Part shown: positions 48,699-58,808 of the stretch, piece by piece | How positions within the stretch are numbered: position 1 is the first letter of the stretch | Layout of the letters: every line of letters begins with the position of its first letter | Source: Avena insularis | Taxonomy: Eukaryota > Streptophyta > Magnoliopsida > Poales > Poaceae | Length of the DNA: 64,000 nucleotides | Assembly (NCBI GenBank): GCA_023614405.1 | Contig: CM042689.1 | Location: 306,257,132-306,321,131 of the forward strand | Reading direction: 5' to 3' | Notes under the pieces: model-generated | The model's database searches: none | Told to the model about the DNA's origin: nothing | Seen by the model: only the letters and a program-made list of their open reading frames with translations | Position numbers and translations under genes: made by a program

Positions 48699-51567
48699 GC
48701 CATGGAGTCCCGTTCTTGTCGGAGGATCTTATACGCTTCATGATGGCGCTGATTTTGCTCATCGGCAGCTTTTTTCTGCTCTTTCAAGTTCACGATTTCC
48801 TCCTTCAAGAGGTTCATCTCCGTGTTGGCGGACTCTTGCAGCACTTTCATGGAGTCCTCATGCATCTTCATCATATCCTTCCTCTCCTGCTTAAGGATCT
48901 TGTTTTCACTATCCAGCTGCTGAATATGCTTGGATTGTTCAACAATATCCTTAGCCTTGGAAATGGTTTCTGCATGTCGGAGAAAGAACAGTACATAGTG
49001 AGTACTCGGAGAATGTTGGCACAAGACCAAGTCAGAATACGAAAAAGAAAGGAAAAACGGACGTTTGCTCTTGGTGATTTGTTCCTTCAAGAAGGCAGTT
49101 TTACCCTTTTCGGCTTCCAAGTCCGCACGCATCTTCTGGTACTTGTCGTTGGCCATGCCTCTCGGAGAATTCTCATTCTGTGGAAAGAAAAGTTAACGCT
49201 ATTTAGTCTGCTTTGAGCATCTAGCCGGAATAATTCCACCTAGAGGCTTGGGGGCTACAGTATAAAGTTATTTAAACTCAGTCATATGCTTAGCTTTTCT
49301 TTAAGCATCTAGTCGGAACTAATTCAGTTACAACTAGAAGCTTGGGGGCTACAGTATTGAAATCTATATACACTGCGTATGCTACTCTGAAAGCATCTAG
49401 TCGGAATATTTCATTCAAACTATATGCTTAGGGGCTACAGTGAGAAGTTTTCTAGCTTAGTCACTCTTAGAGCATTCAGATGCAAAGACCTATGGTTTTC
49501 CGTCTAAATCCTCGGGGGCTATAGTGGGATACTCATATGAAATGCAAAAGGCAAATAAAACTTACAAGTGCAATGATCTTGAGATTGGTAGCGCTCTCAG
49601 CAAGCAATTTTCCAAAGGAAAGGCTGTTTCCTTGCAAGATTTCTGGTTGCCGGAGGAGCTCCTCAAAACTGCACGTTGGAGATGTCGGCGCCGCACCAGG
49701 AACCAAAGCGGAGCTACTCGGCATGAGTGCCGGGCAGACTATCTTCGGGAACACTATGGCTTTCCTGGGCGCGAAGACGCCGCCTTCGGCAGACGTACCA
49801 CCTTCCACCACCGCCTTACCGCTACCAATGGCATCCTTAGCCGGAGCTTCAGCCATTTGGGTTGCGGTACTTTCTTGCGTTGTCTGTTCGCCGACAACGG
49901 CAAGATCCACGGAGGCACCCGAGTCCACTTCCATGGCGGAAGGGCCAGATGCATCTTTGGCCTGTGAGCTTGTCGGAGTTGGCGTAGGCTGGACGATGGG
50001 AGTAGCAGGGGCGATGGCGGGAGATGCGTGGGGAGACACGTCACGATGCAACATATCCTTGATGTTTCTAGAAGCCCCCAAAGTTTTGGAGGTCTTCTTC
50101 AAACTGGTTGTGGCCTTCTTCCTGAAACGTGCAAAAAGTATAAGTACAAGAATAAGACAAGCAATGGACAATGTCGGAGAGAAAGAAGCTTACACAAGAG
50201 TGGGTGCTTTGCCAAAGGGGATACCGGTAACCTTTCTTTTCTCGCCTCCGGGGTGACGATAGTCTTCTTGGAGGCCCCACCCTCCGTCGGCAGCGTCAGA
50301 GGTGGAGCTCTTCCGCTTTTGCGCCAACGGGACATCGTCATTGGACACGACGGTGACTAACTTCATCTTTGGATCATAGATTTGGACAGCCATGCTATCC
50401 TCCTCTAGATCGCTAAGCTGTTAAGTGAAAACCCAAAGTGTTAGATGAGATGGTAATGGCTAGACGGAAGAACTGGAGTATATGTCATACACGGAAAATA
50501 AACAGGTACCTTTGGGCACTTGCTCTCCTCGAACATGCCGTAGGTGATGGTGAAGCCACGCTTCCTATCCTTCACCTTGACGATGTCCTTGAGGCGGAGC
50601 TTGATGGAGTCGCTCGAGAAGTTGTCCTCGGAGATGCGGGGGCTATCCTTCCTATCCTTGGTATATTCGTGCATCAACTTCAAGCGGTGATGTAGAGGCT
50701 GGATCCGCCTGATGAACCAGCACATGGCGAGGTCCAATCCGGTCAGACCCGTATCTACGAACCACTCTATCCGCCTTATAGCGTGGGAAGAGTCGATGTC
50801 AGAGGGAAGGGAGGCCTGGGATCTCCATGTTGAGGCTTCGGTGGCAGCTCCATCAACAAAGTCCAGATACGTCACTTCTCGGCCAGCCAAAGGGATATTT
50901 GGGCCGTAGAAGTACGTCCGTTGCTAGTTCTTGCAAGATTCATGGCCGACTATGTCAGGGAATCGCCGGCCAGGCCGAATCTTGAAACTAATTGTGCCAC
51001 AATTCCCGAGCTCGTCCTTGCCGGCTCCGGCTTCCCGCTTGACGGTGAAAAAATAAATAAAGAGATCTAGCCTAGGCCTAATCCCTAAGTAACCCTCGTA
51101 AAGCGCGCGTAGTTGCTAAGCGCGAGGATGCTATTGGGGGAGAGGTTCTGAGGCTGTACTCGGTAATGATTGAGGACAGCTAGGAAGAAATTGGAGATGG
51201 GCAGGGAGACGCCACGTACCATTTGGGCTTTGAGGTACACCTTCTCTCCGGCTTGTGGAGAAGGGGTGACCTCGGCGGCCGGCACCGCCCGCCAGGCGAG
51301 CCCCTCCGTCGCAGGAAGGTATCCCTCAATGATCAGCTCCTTGATGTCGTGGTCCGTGATGTCTGAACTGCGCCAGTCACCCTTGTGGGAGTCGTTCTCC
51401 TCCTCTAGCAGCTCCAGCGCTGCTGGATTGTGGTCGCCGCCGGTGGATTCGACCACCGCGGATTTGGGGATCACCAGACCCTCTAGGGACACGATGACGG
51501 TGCTCGCCGGCTTCGCCGCGACATCGCCTGACGCTGCCATGGAGGGGGCGGAGTTACTGCTGGCCAT
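48699..51567 (-). pseudogene. Antisense multi-exon gene of element E, 5' part
   Basis: Starts with MASSNSAPSMAASGD (ATG 51567) opposite to gag-pol of E. Exon 1, about 50510-51567, contains DHDIKELIIEGYLPATEG, VYLKAQMVRGVSLPISNFF, LNHYRVQPQNLSPNSIL and DLFIYFFTVKREAGAG, matching the 'putative gypsy type transposon' family (Pfam Transposase_28), then a part with DTGLTGLDLAMCWFIRRIQPL. One in-frame TAG lies at 50924-50926. Likely splice sites give exons 50194-50417, 49566-50121, about 49060-49177 and from 48969 leftwards. Exon 5 encodes a strong coiled coil (LDSENKILKQERKDMMKMHE ... EEIVNLKEQKKAADE) and is cut at 48699 by F. Tat elements often carry such an additional gene; its role is unknown. 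Exon limits are from GT/AG motifs only. Confidence 0.72.
49215..49530 (+). repeat. Four imperfect tandem repeats with polypurine-tract-like cores
   Basis: Units of 82-93 bases, each starting near AGCATCTAGTCGGAA and ending in GGGGGCTACAGT (cores at about 49249, 49342, 49430 and 49512). The core resembles the real PPT of E, CCGGGGGCTAC at 52151-52161, in the same orientation. The array lies in the third intron of the antisense gene. Confidence 0.85.
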
Positions 51568-52161
51568 TGGGAGGCTAAGATGGTGACTGGGAAAGGTTGA
51601 GGAGCTAGGGTTTTTCGCACGGAGCACGGAGAGCTCGAGGAGGCGCTCGCTGGAGGAAGAATATGACACAGAGGAGAATGAGGTGAAAAGTAAAAATCCC
51701 ACCGCTGTTACAATTTATAACCTCTGGCATCAAGATTCGTGCGGAATGATCGAACGATTGACGTGTGGACGACGTGTGCGAGCGGAAATTTCGCCACGTT
51801 CCCAACCGTCGCCGCCAACGGTTCGTATCGCTCACGCGGGAAAAATGGACATGATTACGTTTTCTGCATATGTGAGTTATGAGGCGTTGATGACCAATGT
51901 CTACGTTGCCCTAGCTGTCACTAGAAAATGAACCATCACATCAGAATATTCCGGCATGGACGGATCCAATCCGGCTACGGAAGAGTACGATAGAAGATTC
52001 AGCAATTCTCCGACTTACAAATTGAAGACGGAGAAAACCTTGCAGGGTTCTTTGGGAGGACTACAAGATATTGCTCGACGATTTGCCGACATCCATCTAG
52101 ACGGAGCATTCAATGTGAAGAGGCAAGACGGAGCAAGATCTCGGAGTTCTCCGGGGGCTAC
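51568..52161 (+). other. Element E 3' non-coding end and polypurine tract
   Basis: Upstream region of the antisense gene and the end of the E interior. The last bases, CTCCGGGGGCTAC (52149-52161), form the PPT directly against the LTR start TGTTGGGG. Frames in it are short and not supported. The antisense promoter must lie here or in the LTR; I see no clear TATA on the - strand. Confidence 0.7.
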
Positions 52162-52487
52162 TGTTGGGGATATTCTATATGGGTATCCTCATAGCATGTC
52201 TCCTATCTGGATAATCCGGGTGGCCCACAGTTGGTAGCATGGCCCACGGCCTGCTAGGTGGCCCAGTTAGATGGATCCAGAAGGGAGGCCCATGCCGGAT
52301 AAAGGAAGGCTATGGAGGAGTCAACGACATAACCGGAGCCTTGGAGTGCAAGACACGCTAGACTAGTTGTAGGCAGTGTAGGACTCTGTAACATGTCCGG
52401 CTAGGACTTTTCCGTGTAACCCTTGGTCCTGGCGACTATATAAGTCGGGCTTATGGGAGCCTTTAGAGGAGAATCTCAGATAACCTA
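52162..52487 (+). repeat. Element E 3' LTR, first 326 bases
   Basis: Begins TGTTGGGGATATTC after the PPT and is interrupted at AACCTA by the LTR of element D. A TATA-like CTATATAAG lies at 52436-52444 and would drive transcription rightwards. The remainder lies outside the window, beyond D, if it survives. Position 52483-52487 (ACCTA) should be the target duplication of D. Confidence 0.82.
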
Positions 52488-53748
52488 TGTAACATCCCAA
52501 AAATATTAAACTAGAATCATTAAACTCAAATCATCAAAATTAGGGTTAACAAAAACTTTTCCAATTAAAAATATGAAAGCATGCATATGTGTATGCATTA
52601 TAATATGGATTCTTTGGAATTGCCTTGGTTCTGTGTTTCCTTGCTTGTAAAATGATTCTTAGGTGAAATAAACATCATCTAAACAATCCCCAAACTTTTT
52701 CCAAAGACAAACAACTCAAAACAAACAAATTAAGTGAATGGTCACTTTGGCCAAATTAACTCCCATGCCTACTTTGGTTATCCCTAACTTTCAGAACTTA
52801 ACAGAAACATGTATGGATCTTTGCACCCCTTGATAGTACTCATAATAAGGTACCAAGGCCCACCTTGTGATCATCCAATAACATTTGAATGCATAGTTTA
52901 AATGACATTTTAAAATTGAATCTATTTCATATGGGAAGATCCCACTATTTCAAAAACCACTCAACAAACTCAATTTTCAAAACCCAAGCATCCACAGAAC
53001 CCTCAACAAATGCCTAGCACACCCACCAAAAATCTTTTCAAAATTCAAAACTAAAGTTCATGCGGCCATTTCATCAAACAGGTTGCAGATTCAAATCAAC
53101 AAAATCACAGACACTATTTTGAGCAGTGTTTTGAGCCAACCTTGTTCCCTCTCTGGTTACACTAGCCATAGTAGATCATCTAGCAACCTTAACAAAGCTC
53201 TAGAACCAATGTAAACTCACCAATGTCATCAATGGTGAACATGCCGAGAGCACCCATGTCACCCCAGTGTGGACAGCAAGCTAGGGGAAGAACTAGCCGT
53301 GCCAACCTTGTCTGGGACGTAGCCCATGTCTCACCGCCCCCTCTCCACCAGCCCTAGCTCGCAGACAACAACCAGAACCGCCAGTAACACCGTGCCCGTG
53401 CCTCTGTCGACCATGCCGACGCGCACCGTAGAGCACGCGCTGTTCCCACGCAACCCGACCACCGCGAGCCCTCGCCGCCCGCCAGCATGCACCCCACCGT
53501 CCCAGGAGACCACCAGACATGCCCATTTCACCGCCCGTACCCCGTAGCCACCGCTCGCTGTAGAGTTTGCCGCCTCTGCCGTGTAGAGCATCGCGCGTTC
53601 CCGACCGTTTGACACCGCCCCTACACGCGCAATAAAGCTCTAGACAAGGAGACCACCCGTCGATCGCCAACCTCGGCCATGCCTCTAGCTACCCGTAGTC
53701 GTGTCGCCACCGTCGCCTGCCCATCCCGTTCGGTCTCGCCTTCGAGCC

Positions 53749-53755
53749 TATAAAA
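53749..53755 (+). promoter_or_regulatory. TATA box of element D 5' LTR
   Basis: TATAAAA in the context GAGCCTATAAAAGGAGGCC, conserved in C (minus strand near 31860) and, as TATAAATAG, in the 3' LTR at 63581. Probably the core promoter of this family. Confidence 0.7.
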
Positions 53756-56158
53756 GGAGGCCACCCCAAGCCATTTGAAGCACACCATCTCACTCCCCTC
53801 ACCTCACTGGTCGTTCCACCCCTTAGCCGGAGCAAGGCGAGCAACGCATCGCCGGAATTGCGCCGGAGCAGGCCGCCTCTGGAGAAGAAGGGAGCCATTG
53901 ATTTCGTCCACCCCAGGAGCTGCCGCGACCACCCCTGAGTTCGCCGTCGTCAACTTTGCCGTTTGCCCGCCTCGCCGTCGTCACTAGAGCCCCGGTATGC
54001 CCCCTATGCACCCCCACTGAGCCTCTAGGGTTCGAGCTCGCCGGTGACTTGTTCATCTTCAACGACGACCCTCAACCGTTGATCTTCATTCTAATCCAAC
54101 GCACCACATCGCCCCGTACCGCTTCGCGTTTAAAGAGTCACTGACCAGTAGACCCCCCTGTTAGTTGCGCCCCGCGCTACGGAGTGAAACTGGGCCGGCC
54201 CAATAACCCTTCCCGCAGAGCCCACTCGATTGAATTTAGCTTTTTCTATTTATATTCAAACTCAGTTATGTACCTAGTTTCAAAAATCAACCCAACTCGA
54301 TTCACTAAACGAAATTGAATGAAACCAATTTTGTTAGAAAGATATTGAAATGCTTAATCCAATCCCGTTGGATTCAAATCATTTGGATCTGTAGATCAAC
54401 CTTGGTAAAAATAACAAGGTAGAAGCTTTTCTGCATTAAAACATTTTTCAAATTTCAACCATAATAGCTTTTGAGTTGATTCCAACTCTTAAAAATCACA
54501 TTTGACCATACCTTTCAGAATATATAAAAACATATGGGTTTACCTACAGAAATAATGTCCAAGTAATAAAAGAATGCCATATAGGCATTTCTAGTCACTT
54601 TATTTATTTAAAATAAAAGGGTTAAACCTTATTAAATTGTGACACCAATTTAAATCACATTCTCATATACTGAAATATGTGGTGATGACATGTGTCAACA
54701 TGATCCCATGTTTGAGTTGGAGAATATTAAATCTTAAGTAGTTTTTCAATGAGTAGAAATTACTTTTCTAAAAATAAAGTAAATAAGACAAATGCTTTAA
54801 TCTTGTAATGTTAGTGATGATGCTAGATCATCTATAGAACCCCTTTGTGTGATGATTGCAAGTAGTTAAGTATTGTTTGGTGATTGTGTACCTCGTATTT
54901 ATTTATAGACGCTAGTACCAACCAAGGATACGAGGAGGAAGGAGGATACTACGAGGAAGAAGCCGAGGAGAACTTCAACCACTGCTCTGCACAAGGCAAG
55001 CTAACACTTGCAAGATATTCTACTTTAGCAAGCCTTACTAATCAAGTTGACTTATGCAAGCAAATTCTTGCTTGTTACTATGCCAACTATATGCCTTAAG
55101 CATATGTGATTATACTCACTTGATAACCCAATCCTAGTTTTACTTGCAAGCTTTCTACTTTATTTCTTTATCAAAGCTTTTGCTTAGAGTCTATTTAAGT
55201 GACTTGTAGATTCTAGGAAGATAATTGAAGGTTGCATAAAGAGCATTAAATTTGGCCTAAGCTAGATAATCTTGATGTCATCCTAAGGCATGAGATGGTA
55301 CTTAGTTAAACTCCACTTATTTACCACTCCTCATTACTACTCACCCCCACTTGTAGATGCTAGTGCTAAGCATAAAACTTGATCAACTTTAGATGGGAAT
55401 ACTTGGTGGAAAATGGTTATGAAAACCTTAGAATTATGAGTCATTCTACTGAGATGCTTTGACATGCGTTTCCGAACACCAGATGATTCTGGTGATGAAA
55501 ATGTTAAGGCATGATCCTTAGCCCTTTATAAAACTGATGGTTGTCTAGATGCGATACCATTCCAATTTTACCGTACAACCACAATACCCGAAAATTGGGT
55601 AGGGCTTGACTGCAAACTTCTATACTTTAGTATGGGTTCTCTCACGGCCAAGGTCTGAGCTGAGGCTACCTTGTGAAGATTGTCCACATGTGCAGTACCC
55701 AAGATGACAGTTGGTCATGGTTGGGAGGCCAAACTCACAGGAGAGGTGCCTATACTAGGGCGTGTAATTGAAAGGTTAGGATTGATTATCTGCATACTGA
55801 GTATGGTGAATTCAGGATTTGTTCCTGACGGATGTATCGAATGTTGTGGTGAAAGTGTACAATCTCTGCAGAGTGTCAAACGATTCGAATAGCCGCGTCA
55901 TGATTATGGGCGATTAGAGGGCCATCTTTGTTCCCCCGTCAGATGTTTTCAAAATGACTTGTGAAATGAATTGAGATTTTGACTTTACCACAATAGAGTT
56001 GTGGCATGAAACACAAGTTCCCACTTAGGGTTATAAAATTTCAACTATCTTTTCTTTGCTTCGGAACTTAGTAGAGGTAAATCTGGATTTTTGCAAAACA
56101 ACCCTAGAGCTTAGTGTCCTACTACAAAAACCCCTTTAACTTGTTAGTATTAGTTTGT

Positions 56159-56177
56159 GAGTACTTAAATAGTACTC
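56159..56177 (+). promoter_or_regulatory. LTR stem-loop, element D 5' LTR
   Basis: GAGTACT and AGTACTC around the loop TAAAT, as in C. It lies about 320 bases from the LTR end, in the probable R/U5 region. Confidence 0.5.
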
Positions 56178-56498
56178 ATGGCTTTGTCCCTGGCTATTCC
56201 CGTGGCCAGACTATGAAGAGGAGTACCAGTATGATGGACCCCAGGAAGGTTACGACAACTAGGATCCCGAAGATGGAGCTTCGCCTACGCTACCTTTATC
56301 ATTACATATTTCCGCTGCTTGAGTTGTATTAAGAACTAGATCATGAGATCCTTATTTGTGTAAGACCTTACGTATGGTTTGTAATGGATGATGTACTGTG
56401 GTATCCAATTCTGTTATGTCTCGCAAAAATGGTAATCCTGGGATTGCGATGTATGGCATAACAGGCATCTAGGATTAAAAATCTGGGTGTTGACAAGA

Positions 56499-56511
56499 TG
56501 GTATTAGAGCC
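56499..56511 (+). other. Element D primer binding site
   Basis: TGGTATTAGAGCC three bases after the LTR, with one change from the complement of the initiator methionine tRNA 3' end. Confidence 0.9.
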
Positions 56512-56724
56512 ATCTTGACCATAGGAGACCCTAGTTAGACTGGACGTTTGAATCAAAAACTTAGTTTCAAAACCAAAGAAAGCAAATATTTACAAAAACT
56601 TATTCCCATTCTTATCATCTTGTTTCTTTCATAAAAATTCATGTTCCTCAAAAAATCTTGCAAAATACATAAAATTTGACACACTTGATCACTCTATTAA
56701 CTTACTCATCCTCTATTCTTATAG

Positions 56725-57528
56725 ATGGACGTGAAGTACAACAAGTTTTATCAGTTGGGGAATGGAGGAGACCTTATCTTTGAGCGGGATTTGGACCAGC
56801 TTTCGGAACTTCTGGAGCGTCGCACTTTTGAGTTCTTCGGAGCTCAGCTCAATGATCAAGGAGGAGAAGATCTGCAGTGGCTAATTGTTGCAAGTCTCCG
56901 AGGAAAGATTGAACCTCCCACTGCCGAGGGAATTCAATTCACCTTAAGAGAGAACAACTGGCTTGATGGACTTGCCAGGGCCATGCAGGAAGCTCTTGCC
57001 CGTCTGTGTCGGCAGAGTATCAACCAGATCAAGGGTACGCGCTTTGAGTTTTTTGCAAGGCGTGATGCTAATGGACAGCCACTGGAAGCCCCATACCACC
57101 ACGAGCTGAAGACTCAGTTGGACCACCTTAGCTTCATGATGTATGATCGTCACCAGGAATTGGACAATTGTCGTGACTACTCCAACCACAAGTCCGCCAT
57201 CATCAAGACGAAGGATCAGACCATCGCCATGCTAGCAAAGGATCGCAAGTCTCGCCGCCGTCAGCTCGACAAGAAGGAGCGCATCATTTCCTGTCTTCGC
57301 TACCGTATCTCAGATTTGGAGGAGACCATCCATGAAAGAGACACGCAGTTGGAAGAAAGGGAGAATACAGGAGAGGATCTTCGTGGAGACCCCTACTCCT
57401 ATCTCAGCGATGATGATGATTTTCTGGAGGATCAGGCTATGGACTTCTTCACCGATGAGGATGATTTCGCCTTCATCAATGATGATGAGGATGATGAGGA
57501 TGACGACTACACTGACTCCAAAGAGTAG
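56725..57528 (+). CDS. Element D ORF0, extra protein before gag (267 aa)
   Basis: An unbroken frame between the PBS and gag, although gag-pol of the same element is damaged. The ATG follows directly on a splice-acceptor-like CTATTCTTATAG, which supports this start. The N-terminal part (about residues 1-110) is globular and unlike any family I recognise (NKFYQLGNGGDLIFERDLD ... LQWLIVASLRGKIEPPTAEG). Residues about 120-215 are rich in charged residues with heptad-like spacing and a basic stretch KDRKSRRRQLDKKER, likely a coiled coil. The last 40 residues are very acidic (many Asp and Glu). ORFs before gag are known in rice RIRE3/RIRE8; function unknown. Could bind gag or chromatin, but that is a guess. 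Confidence 0.8.
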   Translation: MDVKYNKFYQLGNGGDLIFERDLDQLSELLERRTFEFFGAQLNDQGGEDLQWLIVASLRGKIEPPTAEGIQFTLRENNWLDGLARAMQEALARLCRQSINQIKGTRFEFFARRDANGQPLEAPYHHELKTQLDHLSFMMYDRHQELDNCRDYSNHKSAIIKTKDQTIAMLAKDRKSRRRQLDKKERIISCLRYRISDLEETIHERDTQLEERENTGEDLRGDPYSYLSDDDDFLEDQAMDFFTDEDDFAFINDDEDDEDDDYTDSKE

Positions 57529-57770
57529 TAGCACTTGAGCACTAGCGTTAGTGAGCTTTACTCGGTCCCACTGTATCGTAGTTTCCAGAATGGTTCTTAA
57601 AACCATCGGTTTACCTTTGTTGTGGTGTGTGTTTGTATCGTGTGCTATCAATGAATGAATGAATGAAAAGCAAGTTGCTAGAAAAATCTGAGTCAAAACT
57701 TTAAAAACTTTTCGAAGTCCCGGAACCTTAGAAATTTCCCTCTTTTCTCATGATCTATCTCAATATTCAG
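57529..57770 (+). other. Spacer between ORF0 and gag, 3'-UTR-like
   Basis: Non-coding; contains TTGTGGTGTGTGTTTGTAT and four AATG words (57654-57668), like a plant polyadenylation region, and ends in TCTATCTCAATATTCAG directly before a gag ATG. So ORF0 and gag may be made from separately processed RNAs. Confidence 0.45.
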
Positions 57771-58808
57771 ATGCCTCACAGAGGAAGTGGTTCATCCCTA
57801 GACCCGATGTTGCAGATCCTGCAAATGTTGGTTTCTGACCGCGAAGCTGAAAGAGCCGAATGTCAAGCCAACCTAGCCACCCTTCAGCAGATAGCTCAGC
57901 TGGCCCACAACAATCAAGGCCAAGGAAACCAGGACAACCATGGATCTAAGCTCAAAAATTTCCAAAATACCAACCCACCTGTTTTCACTAAGTCGGAAGA
58001 GCCCCTAGACGCAGATGATTGGCTGCAGACCACGGAAAAAAACCTCGAAGTCGCGGGAGTTGAAGCAAACGAGAAAGTTCTGTTCGCCACCCACTATCTA
58101 GCCAGAGATGCAAGAGCATGGTGGAACAGCGTTCATGCAATGACTGGAGGACAGATGATGACCTGGGAGGAATTCAAGGTCAAGTTCAACAGAACCCATG
58201 TGCCACCGGGTTTGATCAAGAGAATGAGATATGAGTTCAAAGAACTGAAGCAAGGAAGGATGACCGTAGTGGAGTACCATGACAAATTTTTGTCATTAGC
58301 TAGGTATGCCCCGGATGAGATCGACACCGAAGCCAAGAAGAAAGAGAGATTCTTGAATGGTCTGCACGATGAGATGCAGACAGTGTTGGTCAATATCCCC
58401 TTTGCGGATATTGAAGCCCTTGTCGACTCTTCCATTCAGATGGAAGAAAAGATCAACCAATCCAATGAGAACCGCAAGCGTCGCATGATGCATCAGCCAG
58501 GAACCCATCATACCCCAAAGTATCGCCCTAACCCATCTCCAGGATTTGCCCCAAGAACCAACAGACCCCCGATGAACCGTCCAACCTATCCCAACCGTGG
58601 AAACCCAAGGCCCGGAGGAAACCACAATAACCCCGGCCACTCTAGAAATTTCAATCGTGCACCACCCAAGTTCAACAACAACAATGCTGCCACCAACACC
58701 AACACTGCCCCGAGGACTAGAAGCAATGTTGTGCCTGTTGCAGCAAAGGACAAGTCGCAAGTGACTTGTTATGACTGTGGAAATAAGGGTCACTACTCCA
58801 ATGAGTGA
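57771..58808 (+). pseudogene. Element D gag
   Basis: The start at 57771 (MPHRGSGSSLDPML) is preferred because ...CAATATTCAG precedes it; an in-frame ATG at 57750 is also possible. The gag core holds SEEPLDADDWLQTTEKNLEV, ARAWWNSVHAMTGGQMMTW, FNRTHVPPGLIKRMRYEF and LARYAPDEIDTEAKKKERFL. A proline and asparagine-rich hinge follows, then CYDCGNKGHYSNE with the fourth metal Cys position occupied by the stop TGA (58806-58808). The protein therefore ends exactly in the zinc knuckle. Normal lengths are about 400 codons before the protease. Confidence 0.9.

Larger units (their letters stand above)
27160..52487 (+). mobile_element. Element E: Tat/Retand (RIRE2-like) Gypsy retrotransposon, split by C and F
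   Basis: A Ty3/Gypsy element with order gag, protease, reverse transcriptase, RNase H, second RNase H, integrase, then a gene on the opposite strand, a PPT and a 3' LTR. The second RNase H and the antisense gene of the 'putative gypsy type transposon' family are hallmarks of the Tat lineage. Its left end (5' LTR, PBS) is missing, and Copia-2 abuts it 76 bases before the gag ATG. Solo LTR C interrupts it at 29159-33127 and element F at 37288-48698; element D starts inside its 3' LTR. It is the host of three later insertions and has many stops, so it is among the oldest elements here. Confidence 0.88.
52488..56495 (+). repeat. Element D 5' LTR (4008 bp)
   Basis: From TGTAACATCCCAAAAAT to CTGGGTGTTGACA. 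A GC-rich part (53200-54200) contains the TATA box. No gene supported; frames at 53293-54144 and 54884-55099 are LTR sequence shared with C in reverse orientation. Confidence 0.93.

Noticed and set aside
48989..49006. AGTAC...GTACT inverted repeat in element E, like the LTR stem-loop
   Set aside because: It lies in an intron of the antisense gene, not in an LTR, and lacks the flanking GCAA; probably chance.
49537..50256. 239-codon + strand frame opposite exon 3 of the antisense gene
   Set aside because: The minus strand carries the conserved exon with plausible splice sites; the + strand product has no known domain.
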